Shown here one piece after another: positions 51,356 to 59,857 of a DNA stretch of 64,000 bases; position 1 is the stretch's first letter, and every line of letters begins with the position of its first letter. The stretch spans positions 6,749-70,748 of the forward strand of contig NZ_LWLE01000035.1 in the NCBI RefSeq assembly GCF_001905125.1, read 5' to 3'. A program made the translations under genes and the position numbers. The notes beneath the pieces are model-generated. The model was not told the origin of the DNA and searched no databases. It saw nothing but the letters and a program-made list of their open reading frames with translations. This DNA is from Streptomyces sp. TSRI0281. Lineage in GTDB: Bacteria > Actinomycetota > Actinomycetes > Streptomycetales > Streptomycetaceae.

Positions 51356-52666
51356 TCAGGAGATCTTCACCGGGTTCACGATGTCGGCGACCAGGACGAG
51401 CAGGGTGAAGCAGATGAAGATCCCCGCGACGACATAGGCGACCGGCATCAGCTTCGCCACGTCGAACGGGCCCGGGTCGGGACGCTTGAAGACCTTGGCC
51501 ACATTGCGGCGCACGGCCTCCCACAGGGCGCCCGCGATGTGTCCGCCGTCCAGCGGGAGCAGCGGGAGCATGTTGAACAGGAACAGCGAGAGATTGAAAC
51601 CGGCCAGCAGGAACAGCATCATCGCGATCTGGTTCTGCGCCGGGACGTCCAGCGTCATCACCTCGCCGCCGATCCTGGCCGCGCCCACCACCCCGACCGG
51701 GGAGTCGTCGGCGCGGTCTCCGTCGCCGAAGGCCGCGTCCCACAGATCCGGGATCTTGGAGGGCAGGGCGATCATCGAGTGGACGCCGTTCTCCATCATG
51801 TCGCCCATGCGGTCGACCGAGTCGCCAAAGGAGAGCGGCACGATCTCGGACTGCGCGGCGAAGCCCAGGTAGCCCGCCCTGATGTACTGGTCGGGCACGA
51901 CCTCGCCCTTGGAGTCCTTCTTCGCCACGGCGTTCTCGCGCAGCACCGCGTGCAGGGTCACTTCCCGACCGTCGCGCTGCACGGTGAGGGTGGCGGGGCC
52001 GATGGTCTCGCGGATGCGGTCGGAGAGCGTCGCCCAGTCGTCGACCTTCTTGCCGTCGAAGGCGACGATCCGGTCGCCCTTCTGCAGTCCGGCGGCCTGC
52101 GCCGGTGAGACGGGGTCGGACTTCTTGCAGGTGTCGCGCTTGTCGCTCTGCGAAATCACGCACTTCTGGACGCCCGCGACCTCGGTGGTCTGGGTCTGGA
52201 AGCCGAAGGTCATCGCCACACCGAGGAAGATCGCGATCGCCAGGACCAGGTTCATGAACGGTCCGGCGAACATCACGATGACGCGCTTCCACGGCTTGCG
52301 CGTGTAGAAGAGCCGCGTCTCGTCGCCCGGTTCGAGCTCCTCGAAGGCGGCGGACCTGGCGTCCTCGATCATGCCGCGCCAGGGCGAGGTGGAGCGCGCT
52401 TCGATGCGTCCGTCCGGTCCGGGCGGGAACATGCCGATCATGCGGATGTAGCCGCCCGCCGGGATGGCCTTGATCCCGTACTCGGTGTCGCCCTTCTTGC
52501 GCGACCAGACGGTCGGGCCGAAGCCGACCATGTACTGCGGTACCCGGATGCCGAAGAGTTTGGCGGTCGAGAGGTGTCCCAGCTCGTGCCAGGCGATCGA
52601 GAACAACAGGCCCACGGCGAAGATGGCGATCCCCAGGATCGTCAACAGGATCGTGGTCAGACTCAT
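51356..52666 (-). CDS. M50 site-2 intramembrane metalloprotease (RseP-like)
   Basis: Membrane zinc protease that cleaves membrane-spanning regulators such as anti-sigma factors. The 436-aa product has the zinc motif HELGH (27-31) in TM1, a PDZ domain (about 205-290, PAQAAGLQKGDRIVAFDGKK), and the second ligand motif LPLLPLDGGH in TM3. ATG at 52666 follows GGAGGCG and overlaps the dxr stop by 4 nt (ATGA). Client sigma factor not encoded in the window. Confidence 0.95.
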   Translation of the reverse strand: MSLTTILLTILGIAIFAVGLLFSIAWHELGHLSTAKLFGIRVPQYMVGFGPTVWSRKKGDTEYGIKAIPAGGYIRMIGMFPPGPDGRIEARSTSPWRGMIEDARSAAFEELEPGDETRLFYTRKPWKRVIVMFAGPFMNLVLAIAIFLGVAMTFGFQTQTTEVAGVQKCVISQSDKRDTCKKSDPVSPAQAAGLQKGDRIVAFDGKKVDDWATLSDRIRETIGPATLTVQRDGREVTLHAVLRENAVAKKDSKGEVVPDQYIRAGYLGFAAQSEIVPLSFGDSVDRMGDMMENGVHSMIALPSKIPDLWDAAFGDGDRADDSPVGVVGAARIGGEVMTLDVPAQNQIAMMLFLLAGFNLSLFLFNMLPLLPLDGGHIAGALWEAVRRNVAKVFKRPDPGPFDVAKLMPVAYVVAGIFICFTLLVLVADIVNPVKIS

Positions 52667-53925
52667 GCGCGCGCCTCCGCTGTCGCTTTCGCCGAGAGTT
52701 CCCGGGCCCGGGCACGGGCCCAGGTCTCCGCATCGAGGACGTCCGCGACCGTCAGCGAAGTTCCCGGGGCAGGGGTGCCGTGTTCGGACACCACAGCGGT
52801 GACCGTATCCATGATTCCGTTGAAGGGCAGCCGTCCTGCGAGGAATGCGTCCACGCACTCCTCGTTCGCGGCGTTGAAGACCGCGGGCGCGGTGCCGCCG
52901 AGCGTACCGACGTGCCTGGCGAGTCCGACGGACGGGAAGGCCTCGTTGTCCAGGGGGTGGAACTCCCAGCTGGCCGCCTTCGACCAGTCGAAGGCCGGTG
53001 CGGCGTCCGGGACGCGCTGCGGCCAGCCGAGACCGATGGCGATCGGGCCGCGCATGTCCGGCGGGGTGGCCTGGGCGAGCGTGGAGCCGTCGGTGAACTC
53101 CACCATGGAATGAACGTACGACTGCGGGTGGACCACGACCTCGATCCGGTCGAACGGAATGTCGTAGAGGAGATGCGCCTCGATGACCTCCAGTCCCTTG
53201 TTGACCAGGGTCGCGGAGTTGATCGTGATGACCGGGCCCATGGCCCAGGTCGGGTGGGCGAGGGCCTGTTCCCGGGTGACGTCGGCCAGATCGCTCCGCG
53301 TACGTCCCCGGAAGGGGCCGCCGGACGCGGTGACGACGAGCTTGCGGACATCGGCGCGGGTCCCGGCGGCCAGCGCCTGGAAGAGCGCGGCGTGCTCGGA
53401 GTCGACCGGAATGATCTGGCCGGGGGCGGCGAGCGCCTTCACCAGCGGGCCGCCGACGATCAGCGACTCCTTGTTGGCGAGGGCGAGGGTGCGGCCCGCC
53501 TTCAGGGCGGCGAGGGTCGGGGCGAGCCCGATGGAGCCGGTGATCCCGTTCAGCACGGTGTGGCAGTCGCTCGCGGCGAGCCGGGTGGCCGCTTCGGGTC
53601 CGGCCAGGATCTCGGGGAGGGGCTCGCCGGCCCCGTACCGCTCCCGCAGTGCCTCGCGCAGGGCCGGTACCGCGTCCTCGGCGGCGACCGCCACCGTACG
53701 CACCCGCAGTGTCCGCGCCTGCTCGGCGAGGAGGGCGACCCGGCCGCCCGCGGCCGAGAGCGCGGTGACGCGGAAGCGGTCGGGGTTGCGCAGCACCAGG
53801 TCGATGGCCTGGGTGCCGATGGACCCGGTGGAGCCGAGGATCACGAGATCCCGGCGTCCTTCAGCGGCGTCGAAGACGAGATGCGGGTCGGCGAGGGGGG
53901 CAGGGCTGTCGCTCATGCCCCCCAT
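52663..53925 (-). CDS. dxr: 1-deoxy-D-xylulose-5-phosphate reductoisomerase
   Basis: Second enzyme of the MEP pathway. The 420-aa product has the NADPH motif LGSTGSIGTQAID, the substrate/metal region VDSEHAALFQ and TASGGPFRGR, and the C-terminal helical domain. The start is either ATG at 53925 (MGGMSDSP) or ATG at 53916; neither has a strong spaced Shine-Dalgarno, and 53925 is used. The stop overlaps the rseP start. The start overlaps the end of the upstream nucleotidyltransferase gene by 13 nt. Confidence 0.95.
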   Translation of the reverse strand: MGGMSDSPAPLADPHLVFDAAEGRRDLVILGSTGSIGTQAIDLVLRNPDRFRVTALSAAGGRVALLAEQARTLRVRTVAVAAEDAVPALREALRERYGAGEPLPEILAGPEAATRLAASDCHTVLNGITGSIGLAPTLAALKAGRTLALANKESLIVGGPLVKALAAPGQIIPVDSEHAALFQALAAGTRADVRKLVVTASGGPFRGRTRSDLADVTREQALAHPTWAMGPVITINSATLVNKGLEVIEAHLLYDIPFDRIEVVVHPQSYVHSMVEFTDGSTLAQATPPDMRGPIAIGLGWPQRVPDAAPAFDWSKAASWEFHPLDNEAFPSVGLARHVGTLGGTAPAVFNAANEECVDAFLAGRLPFNGIMDTVTAVVSEHGTPAPGTSLTVADVLDAETWARARARELSAKATAEARA

Positions 53926-54569
53926 TGTTGCCGCTTCACCTGTGTGGTCGGACAGTGCGTCCCGATCCGCTGTGCGCGGCGCGGGAATTCCGTTGCGCGT
54001 CCGCTGTCCGCCCGTTCCGCGGCCGCGGGTCGTGGAGCGGAACCGGAGCGGGCCGCCGGGCTCCGCGGCGGTGGTCGGACGGGGGTCTCGATGCCGAACC
54101 TCAGCCGCAGTTGTTCCATGTCGTGGCGGTCGCGGTCGGCCGGTTCGTACCCCTGGTGGAACAGCGCCTGCTGCTCGGCCGAGACGCAGCGCACCTCGGT
54201 GCCCCCGATGGTGCCGGTGACGAAGCACTCGGCCGGATAGTGGTAGGGCTCGGCGGGGTCGAGCGAGGACTGGAGCGCGGAGCCGTCGGGGGCGAACTCC
54301 ATCGGGTGCAGGTCGATCTCCAGCCCCGACGGGTGGCTGAGGACGAAGCGCGCGGGACGCCAGTCCAGCGTCTCCGTGTAGCCGGCCGCCGTCAGCGCGG
54401 CGACGACGGCGGGCTCCTGGTCGCGGTGGTGCAGCAGGTCGACATCGCGGTGCTCACGGGTCTGCTCACCGAGCAGGGCATCGACGCCCCAGCCTCCGGC
54501 GAGCACCACCTCGGTGCCCGCACGGTGCAGCAGTTCGAGGATGGACAGCAGGCCGTCACGGGACATCAT
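53913..54569 (-). CDS. Lincosamide-type nucleotidyltransferase domain protein
   Basis: A 218-aa protein with the pol-beta-type nucleotidyltransferase fold: GGWGVDALLGEQTREHRDVD carries the GG/W start and the two catalytic Asp of the DVD motif. A third acidic residue is in LEIDLHP. This resembles Lnu/Lin antibiotic nucleotidyltransferases and MJ1435-like relatives. The C-terminal ~60 residues (PVRPPPRSPAARSG onward) are Arg/Pro-rich and outside the family; they extend past the dxr start. ATG at 54569 or 54566. Donor and acceptor unknown; a resistance role cannot be inferred from fold alone. Confidence 0.85.
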   Translation of the reverse strand: MMSRDGLLSILELLHRAGTEVVLAGGWGVDALLGEQTREHRDVDLLHHRDQEPAVVAALTAAGYTETLDWRPARFVLSHPSGLEIDLHPMEFAPDGSALQSSLDPAEPYHYPAECFVTGTIGGTEVRCVSAEQQALFHQGYEPADRDRHDMEQLRLRFGIETPVRPPPRSPAARSGSAPRPAAAERADSGRATEFPRRAQRIGTHCPTTQVKRQQWGA

Positions 54570-54606
54570 GGACGCGAGGCCAGCCGTCCGCGGCCGACGG
54601 GTCCGG

Positions 54607-55842
54607 TCATTTTCGCTCCGCGGCGAACCCGGCGAAGGTCTCGTGGAACTCCGGGAACGTCTTGCGTACGCAGCCGGGGTCGTCGTACGTCAGACCCGGC
54701 GTCCGCAGTCCGGCGACCGCGAACGACATGACGATGCGGTGGTCGCCGTGGGTGGCGATCGCGGTGGGGCGGGGGATGCCGGGGTGGATCTCGATCCAGT
54801 CGTGCCCCGTGTGGACGGTGATGCCCATGCGGCGCAGGTTCTCGGCGCACGCCTCCAGCCGGTCGCACTCCTTGACCCGGGTGTTGGCGACGTCCTCGAT
54901 CCGTACCGGTGCGTCCGCGAACGGCGCGATGGCGGCCAGGGTCGGCATCGTGTCGGAGATGTCGCGCATGTTGACGGTGAGCCCGCGCAGGGTGCCGTCG
55001 GAGCGGACGGTCGTGGCGTCAGCCGTGGTGCGGACCTCGGCGCCCATCCGGCGCAGGACGTCGACGAAGCGCAGGTCGCCCTGGAGTGCTCCGGTGCCGA
55101 GCCCGGGGACGGTGACCTCACGGCCCGAGAGGGTCGCCGCGGCGAAGAAGTAGCTCGCGGTGGAGGCGTCGGGTTCGACGCCGTAGGTGGTGGCCCGGTA
55201 GCCGCCGGGCGGGACGGTGAAGGTGTTCCCCTCCCTGGCGACCTCGGCCCCGAAGGCGCGCATCATCGCGAGGGTGATCTCTATGTACGGCGCCGAGACC
55301 AGCTCGGTGACCTCGATGCGCAGGCCCTCAGCGGTGAGCGGGCCGAGCATCAGCAGGGCGGTGAGGTACTGGGAGGACTCCCCCGCGTCCAGGGTCAGCT
55401 CGCCGCCCCTGATGCCACCGGCGTGGATGCGCAGCGGGTGGTGGCCCTCGGCCTCGTCGTGCCGCAGGTCCACGCCGAGCGTGCGCAGCGCCTCGGTGAG
55501 CGGGGCGAGCGGCCGGCGGCGCATCTGCGCGGAGGCGTCGAAGCGATAGGTTCCCCCGGCGGCGGCGGAGACGAGCGTCGGCAGGAAGCGGGCGGTGGTG
55601 GCTCCGTCGCGGCAGTGGACGTCGGCGTCGGTGGCGGCGGGTCCGGCCGGGCGGCCTTCGACGTGCCAGCGGTCCGGCTCCCGGGTGACCGCGTATCCGA
55701 GGCGGGTCAGCCCTTCGGTGAAGCCCTCGGTGTCGTCCGAACGCAGGGGGCGCACCAGGGTGGTGGTGCCGTCCGCCGCGGCGGCCAGGAACAGGGCGCG
55801 CGCGGTGACGGACTTGGAGCCGGGGATGTGGATGACGGTCAC
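54607..55842 (-). CDS. 3-phosphoshikimate 1-carboxyvinyltransferase-like protein (EPSP synthase family)
   Basis: EPSP synthase family enzyme of the shikimate pathway fold, 411 aa. Conserved: IPGSKSVTARAL (Lys/Ser/Arg of the substrate loop), MRRRPLAPL, ESSQYLTALL, PDASTASYF (catalytic Asp), ANTRVKECDRL (catalytic Glu), GDHRIVMSF and RKTFPEF. Altered: the PEP loop, normally GNAGTxxR, reads RDGATTAR, so Asn94 and Gly96 (E. coli numbering) become Asp and Ala. GTG at 55842 starts the first strand; the upstream in-frame ATG adds a non-homologous stretch. It may be the aroA of this organism or a paralogue used in secondary metabolism. Confidence 0.85.
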   Translation of the reverse strand: MTVIHIPGSKSVTARALFLAAAADGTTTLVRPLRSDDTEGFTEGLTRLGYAVTREPDRWHVEGRPAGPAATDADVHCRDGATTARFLPTLVSAAAGGTYRFDASAQMRRRPLAPLTEALRTLGVDLRHDEAEGHHPLRIHAGGIRGGELTLDAGESSQYLTALLMLGPLTAEGLRIEVTELVSAPYIEITLAMMRAFGAEVAREGNTFTVPPGGYRATTYGVEPDASTASYFFAAATLSGREVTVPGLGTGALQGDLRFVDVLRRMGAEVRTTADATTVRSDGTLRGLTVNMRDISDTMPTLAAIAPFADAPVRIEDVANTRVKECDRLEACAENLRRMGITVHTGHDWIEIHPGIPRPTAIATHGDHRIVMSFAVAGLRTPGLTYDDPGCVRKTFPEFHETFAGFAAERK

Positions 55843-55876
55843 GGTCCCCCATCCTGCCGTGCGCCGGGCAGCCGGG

Positions 55877-55907
55877 CGGGGCGCGTCCACTCGCTGGACG
55901 CGCCCCG
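55877..55907 (-). terminator. Terminator after acyl-CoA dehydrogenase gene
   Basis: Perfect 13-bp inverted repeat (CGGGGCGCGTCCA and complement) with a 5-nt loop, 27 nt beyond the dehydrogenase stop. Confidence 0.82.
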
Positions 55908-55934
55908 CACGTACCTCGCTCGGCGGACCGGCGC

Positions 55935-57881
55935 TCAGCCGATCGGCCGGTGGAGGTTCTCCTTCGTGGACGCTCCCGGTGTGGCGTCGGCGATCCAGGG
56001 GCCGTCGCCGCTCGGGTCGACGATGCCCTCCTCCAGCCAGGTGTACCTCCCGGCCAGCACGCCGTCGACCACCCGGCGGTCGAGGTCGTCGGTGTTGGAC
56101 CAGAGGCGGGTGAACAGCTCCTCTACCCGGATCCGGGACTGGTGGCAGAAGACGTCGGCGAGCTGGTAGGCCTCGCGTCCGTGTTCGCCGCCGGTCCGCA
56201 TGAGTTCGGCGCGCACACAGGCGGCGCTCATCGCGAAGAGTTCGGCGCCGATGTCGACGATCCGGCCGAGGAAGCCCTGCTTGGTCTCCATACGGCCCTG
56301 CCAGCGCGACATCGCGTAGAACGTGGACCGGGCCAGTTTGCGGGCGGAGCGTTCGACGAAGCGCAGATGGGCGGCGAGGTCGGGGTGGCCCGAGGGATGG
56401 AATTCACCGTAGGTACGCGGGAGTTGGCCCGCCCCGGTGACCAGCCCCGGGAGCCAGCGGGCGTAGAACCCGGCGGCGTTCGCGCCCGCCTTCGCCTTGG
56501 CCGACAGCGGCTTGTCCGGGTCGATGATGTCGCCCGCGACCTTCAGATGGGCATCGACGGCCTCCCGGGCGATCAGCAGATGCATGATCTCGGTGGAGCC
56601 CTCGAAGATCCGGTTGATGCGCATGTCGCGGAGCAGTTGCTCGGCGGGGACGGCGCGTTCGCCGCGGGCGGCGAGGGAGTCGGCGGTCTCGAAGCCGCGC
56701 CCGCCGCGGATCTGGACCAGTTCGTCGGCGATCAGCCAGCCCATCTCGGAGCCGTACAGCTTGGCGAGGGCGGCTTCGATCCGGATGTCGTTGCGGTTCT
56801 CGTCGGCCATCTGGGAGGAGAGGTCGACGACGGCCTCCAGCGCGAAGGTGGTGGCGGCGATGAAGGAGATCTTCGCGCCGACCGCTTCGTGCCGGGCGAC
56901 CGGCCTGCCCCACTGTTCGCGTACGGCCGACCATTCGCGGGCGATCTTCAGACACCACTTCCCGGCGCCGACGCACATCGCGGGCAGCGAGAGGCGCCCG
57001 GTGTTGAGGGTGGTGAGGGCGATCTTGAGACCGGCACCCTCGGGGCCGATCCGGTTGGCGGCGGGGACACGGACGCGGTGGAAGCGGGTCACACCGTTCT
57101 CGATGCCGCGCAGCCCCATGAAGGCGTTGCGGTTCTCCACGGTGATGCCGGGGGCGTCCGCCTCGACGATGAACGCGGTGATCCCGCCCCGGTGCCCCTC
57201 GGACTCGGGAACCCGGGCCATGACGACCAGCAGATCGGCGACGACCCCGTTGGTGGTCCACAGCTTCACGCCGTCCAGGACGTAGTCGTCCCCGTCCGGT
57301 ACGGCGGAGGTCGCGAGCCGGGCCGGGTCGGAGCCGACATCGGGTTCGGTGAGAAGGAAGGCCGAGATGTCGGTGCGGGCCAGCCGGGGCAGGAAGGTGT
57401 CCTTCTGCTCCTGGGTGCCGAAGATCTTCAGCGGCTGCGGTACGCCGATCGACTGATGGGCGGAGAGCAGTGCGCCGAGCGAGGGGTTGGCCGAGCCGAC
57501 GAGGGCGAGCGCCTTGTTGTAGTACACCTGGGTGAGGCCGAGCCCGCCGTACTTCGTGTCGATCTTCATGCCGAGGGCGCCGAGCTCCTTGAGCCCGTTG
57601 ACCACCTCGTCGGGGATCTTCGCCTCGCGCTCGATCAGGGCGCTGTCGACGCTCGTCTCGCAGAACGTCCGCAGCCGGGCCAGGAACTCCTCGCCGCGCC
57701 GGACGTCGTCCGGGGGCGGCAGGGGGTGCGGGTGGATCAGGTCGAGCCGGAAGCGGCCCAGGAAGAGTTCCTTGGCGAAGCTGGGCCGGTGCCAGTCCTG
57801 CTCGCGGGCGGCCTCGGCCACCCGGCGCGCTTCACGCTCGGTGACTTTGGGGACCTGGGACGTGTGGGGTGGGGCGGACAT
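55935..57881 (-). CDS. Acyl-CoA dehydrogenase (long, two-domain form)
   Basis: FAD-dependent dehydrogenase of fatty-acid beta-oxidation. The 648-aa product has the ACAD core: FAD-binding ISAFLLTEPDVGSDPARL, YVLDGVKLWTTNG, and the C-terminal helical domain with GGRGFETADS and LLRDMRINRIFEGSTEIM; the Glu in PAEQLLRD is the expected catalytic base of the VLCAD/ACAD9 type. A further ~180-residue extension (ARWLPGLVTGAG onward) is the VLCAD-like C-terminal part. ATG at 57881. Upstream it carries two operator-like repeats. Confidence 0.93.
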   Translation of the reverse strand: MSAPPHTSQVPKVTEREARRVAEAAREQDWHRPSFAKELFLGRFRLDLIHPHPLPPPDDVRRGEEFLARLRTFCETSVDSALIEREAKIPDEVVNGLKELGALGMKIDTKYGGLGLTQVYYNKALALVGSANPSLGALLSAHQSIGVPQPLKIFGTQEQKDTFLPRLARTDISAFLLTEPDVGSDPARLATSAVPDGDDYVLDGVKLWTTNGVVADLLVVMARVPESEGHRGGITAFIVEADAPGITVENRNAFMGLRGIENGVTRFHRVRVPAANRIGPEGAGLKIALTTLNTGRLSLPAMCVGAGKWCLKIAREWSAVREQWGRPVARHEAVGAKISFIAATTFALEAVVDLSSQMADENRNDIRIEAALAKLYGSEMGWLIADELVQIRGGRGFETADSLAARGERAVPAEQLLRDMRINRIFEGSTEIMHLLIAREAVDAHLKVAGDIIDPDKPLSAKAKAGANAAGFYARWLPGLVTGAGQLPRTYGEFHPSGHPDLAAHLRFVERSARKLARSTFYAMSRWQGRMETKQGFLGRIVDIGAELFAMSAACVRAELMRTGGEHGREAYQLADVFCHQSRIRVEELFTRLWSNTDDLDRRVVDGVLAGRYTWLEEGIVDPSGDGPWIADATPGASTKENLHRPIG

Positions 57882-57913
57882 GAGGAGCTCACCTCGCCGC
57901 GTGGGGGGCCGAT

Positions 57914-57960
57914 GGACCGTACGTACCGATGTCGATGGGTACTTCTGGTCCGTATGTACC
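57914..57960. promoter_or_regulatory. Two operator-like repeats upstream of the acyl-CoA dehydrogenase gene
   Basis: GGACCGTACGTACC (57914-57927) and GGTCCGTATGTACC (57947-57960) match GGWCCGTAYGTACC, with starts 33 bp apart, about three helical turns, and lie 33-80 nt upstream of the start codon. A GTACGTAC palindrome sits in the first copy. Probably a binding site for a TetR/FadR-type repressor; no such regulator is adjacent. Confidence 0.5.
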
Positions 57961-57998
57961 TGATCACGGCGGTACGCACCACTCCTGGGGCAGGCAGC

Positions 57999-58041
57999 AC
58001 GAACGGTCCGAGCCCCCGCACAGTGGGCTCGGACCGTTCGT
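57999..58041 (-). terminator. Terminator after aldehyde dehydrogenase gene
   Basis: Perfect 17-bp inverted repeat (ACGAACGGTCCGAGCCC and complement) with a 9-nt loop, 70 nt beyond the aldehyde dehydrogenase stop; it insulates the acyl-CoA dehydrogenase gene. Confidence 0.85.
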
Positions 58042-58110
58042 CTGCCCCGCCCGCCGTCGTGCTGTCCGGGCGGAATGCGGGCGGGTGGTTCCTGAGGGCC
58101 TGCGGCCTGT

Positions 58111-59556
58111 CTAGAGCGCGAGGCCGGTGAGGACCAGGACGCGCTCGTAGGTGTAGTCGTCCATCGCGTACCGCACACCCTCGCGGCCGACGCCGGACTG
58201 CTTGGCTCCGCCGTACGGCATCTGGTCCGCGCGGTACGAGGGGACGTCGCCGATGATCACGCCTCCCACCTCCAGGGCGCGGTGGGCGCGGAAGGCGGTC
58301 TGCAGGTCGTGCGTGAACACGCCCGCCTGGAGGCCGTACTTGGAGGAGTTGACGGCGGCGAACGCCTCGGCCTCGCCGTCCACCTTCTGTACGGACATGA
58401 CCGGGCCGAAGACCTCCTCGCAGGAGAGCTTCACCCCGGCCGGGAGGTCGGTGAGCACGGTCGGGGCGTAGGTGGCCCCGTCGCGCCTGCCGCCCGTCAG
58501 CAGCGCCGCCCCGGCCCCGACGGCCTCGTCGACCCAGGACTCGACGCGCTGGGCGGCGTCCTCGCTGACCAGCGGGCCGACATCGGTGGCCGCGTCGGCG
58601 GGGTCGCCGGTGACCAGCGCCTCGACGGCGGAGACGATCTTCGGGACGAGCCGGTCGTAGACCGAGGCGTCCGCGATGACGCGCTGCACCGAGATGCAGG
58701 ACTGGCCGCCCTGGTAGTTGGAGAAGGTCGCGATCCGGGTGGCGGCCCAGTCCAGGTCGGCGTCGGAGGCGTAGTCACCGAGCACGACCGCCGCGCCGTT
58801 GCCGCCGAGCTCCAGGGTGCAGTGCTTGCGGGGCACCGACTCCATGATCGAGTAGCCGACCGGGCCGGAGCCGGTGAACGAGATCACGGGCAGCCGCTCG
58901 TCCTTCACCAGGGCGGGCATGCGGTCGTTGGGCACCGTCAGCACGGACCAGGAACCGGCCGGGAGGTCGGTCTCGGCCAGCAGCTCGCCCAGGATCAGCG
59001 AGGAGATCGGGGTCGCCGGGGCGGGCTTCAGGATGATCGGGGCACCGACGGCGATGGCCGGGGCGACCTTGTGGGCACTCAGGTTGAGCGGGAAGTTGAA
59101 CGGCGCGATACCGAGGACGGCGCCGCGCGGGAAGCGCCGGGTCAGCCCGAGGCGGCCGGTGCCGCCGGCGTCGGTGTCCAGCCGCTGGGCGTCGCCGCCG
59201 TTGAAGCGACGGGCCTCCTCGGAGGCGAAGCGGAACACCGAGACGGCCCGGCCGACCTCGCCGCGGGCCCACTTGATGGGCTTGCCGTTCTCGGCCGAGA
59301 TCAGCTGGGCGATCTCCTCGGTGCGCTCCACGAGACGCCGTACGACGTGGTCGAGGGCGGCGGCCCTGACGTGCGCCGGGGTCGCGGCGAACTCGTCCCG
59401 TACGGCGTGTGCGGCGGCGACGGCCTCCTCGGTCTGCGCGTCGGTCGGCACGCTGACCGTGCCGACGAGACGGCCGTCGTAGGGGTTGGTGACGTCGAAG
59501 CTGTCCTCGCCGGTGGCCCGGCGGCCGGCCAGCCAGAAGGCGTGGGTGGAAGTCAT
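58111..59556 (-). CDS. NAD(P)-dependent aldehyde dehydrogenase
   Basis: Oxidises an aldehyde to the acid. The 481-aa product has the N-terminal Rossmann region (GIAPFNFPLNLSAHKVAPAI, KPAPATPISSL, SFTGSGPVGYSI), the catalytic Glu of LELGGNGAAVV and the catalytic Cys of GGQSCISVQRV, and EEVFGPVMSV. Succinate-semialdehyde or related substrates are typical, but the specificity cannot be read. ATG at 59556. It lies 301 nt downstream of the PucR regulator gene, in the same direction, so it is a likely target. Confidence 0.94.
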   Translation of the reverse strand: MTSTHAFWLAGRRATGEDSFDVTNPYDGRLVGTVSVPTDAQTEEAVAAAHAVRDEFAATPAHVRAAALDHVVRRLVERTEEIAQLISAENGKPIKWARGEVGRAVSVFRFASEEARRFNGGDAQRLDTDAGGTGRLGLTRRFPRGAVLGIAPFNFPLNLSAHKVAPAIAVGAPIILKPAPATPISSLILGELLAETDLPAGSWSVLTVPNDRMPALVKDERLPVISFTGSGPVGYSIMESVPRKHCTLELGGNGAAVVLGDYASDADLDWAATRIATFSNYQGGQSCISVQRVIADASVYDRLVPKIVSAVEALVTGDPADAATDVGPLVSEDAAQRVESWVDEAVGAGAALLTGGRRDGATYAPTVLTDLPAGVKLSCEEVFGPVMSVQKVDGEAEAFAAVNSSKYGLQAGVFTHDLQTAFRAHRALEVGGVIIGDVPSYRADQMPYGGAKQSGVGREGVRYAMDDYTYERVLVLTGLAL

Positions 59557-59857
59557 GGCGGTTCCGGCCCTTCGGAGGTCGTGACGGAGATCGCGGGCGC
59601 CCGGAAGGCTCCCCACTGGTGTCCCACGGTAGGGCGGCGGGGCGCTCAAAGTGTTTGTCCGGGGTGGAGTACGCGGGGATGGCCGTGCTCCGAATTGTCG
59701 CAGGAGGAGGCCGGCCACCCGCGGTTCGTGTTCTCCGGTTCCGGTTCTCCGCGCGGCGTCCGGCTCTCCGGTTCCGGTTCCCCGGCTCTCCGGTTCCCCG
59801 GTTCCGGCTCTCCGCGCGGCGTCCGGCCGACGGGCTGCCGTCCCCCCGGCGGGTCGT
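59557..59857. repeat. 301-bp intergenic region with 29-bp direct repeats
   Basis: Holds two near-identical 29-bp copies beginning CCGGTTCCGG (59735-59763 and 59798-59826; one T/C difference, start distance 63 bp), joined by further CCGGTTCC and CGGCTCTCC units. No convincing coding frame or promoter seen. It lies between the PucR-type gene and the aldehyde dehydrogenase gene. Confidence 0.65.
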
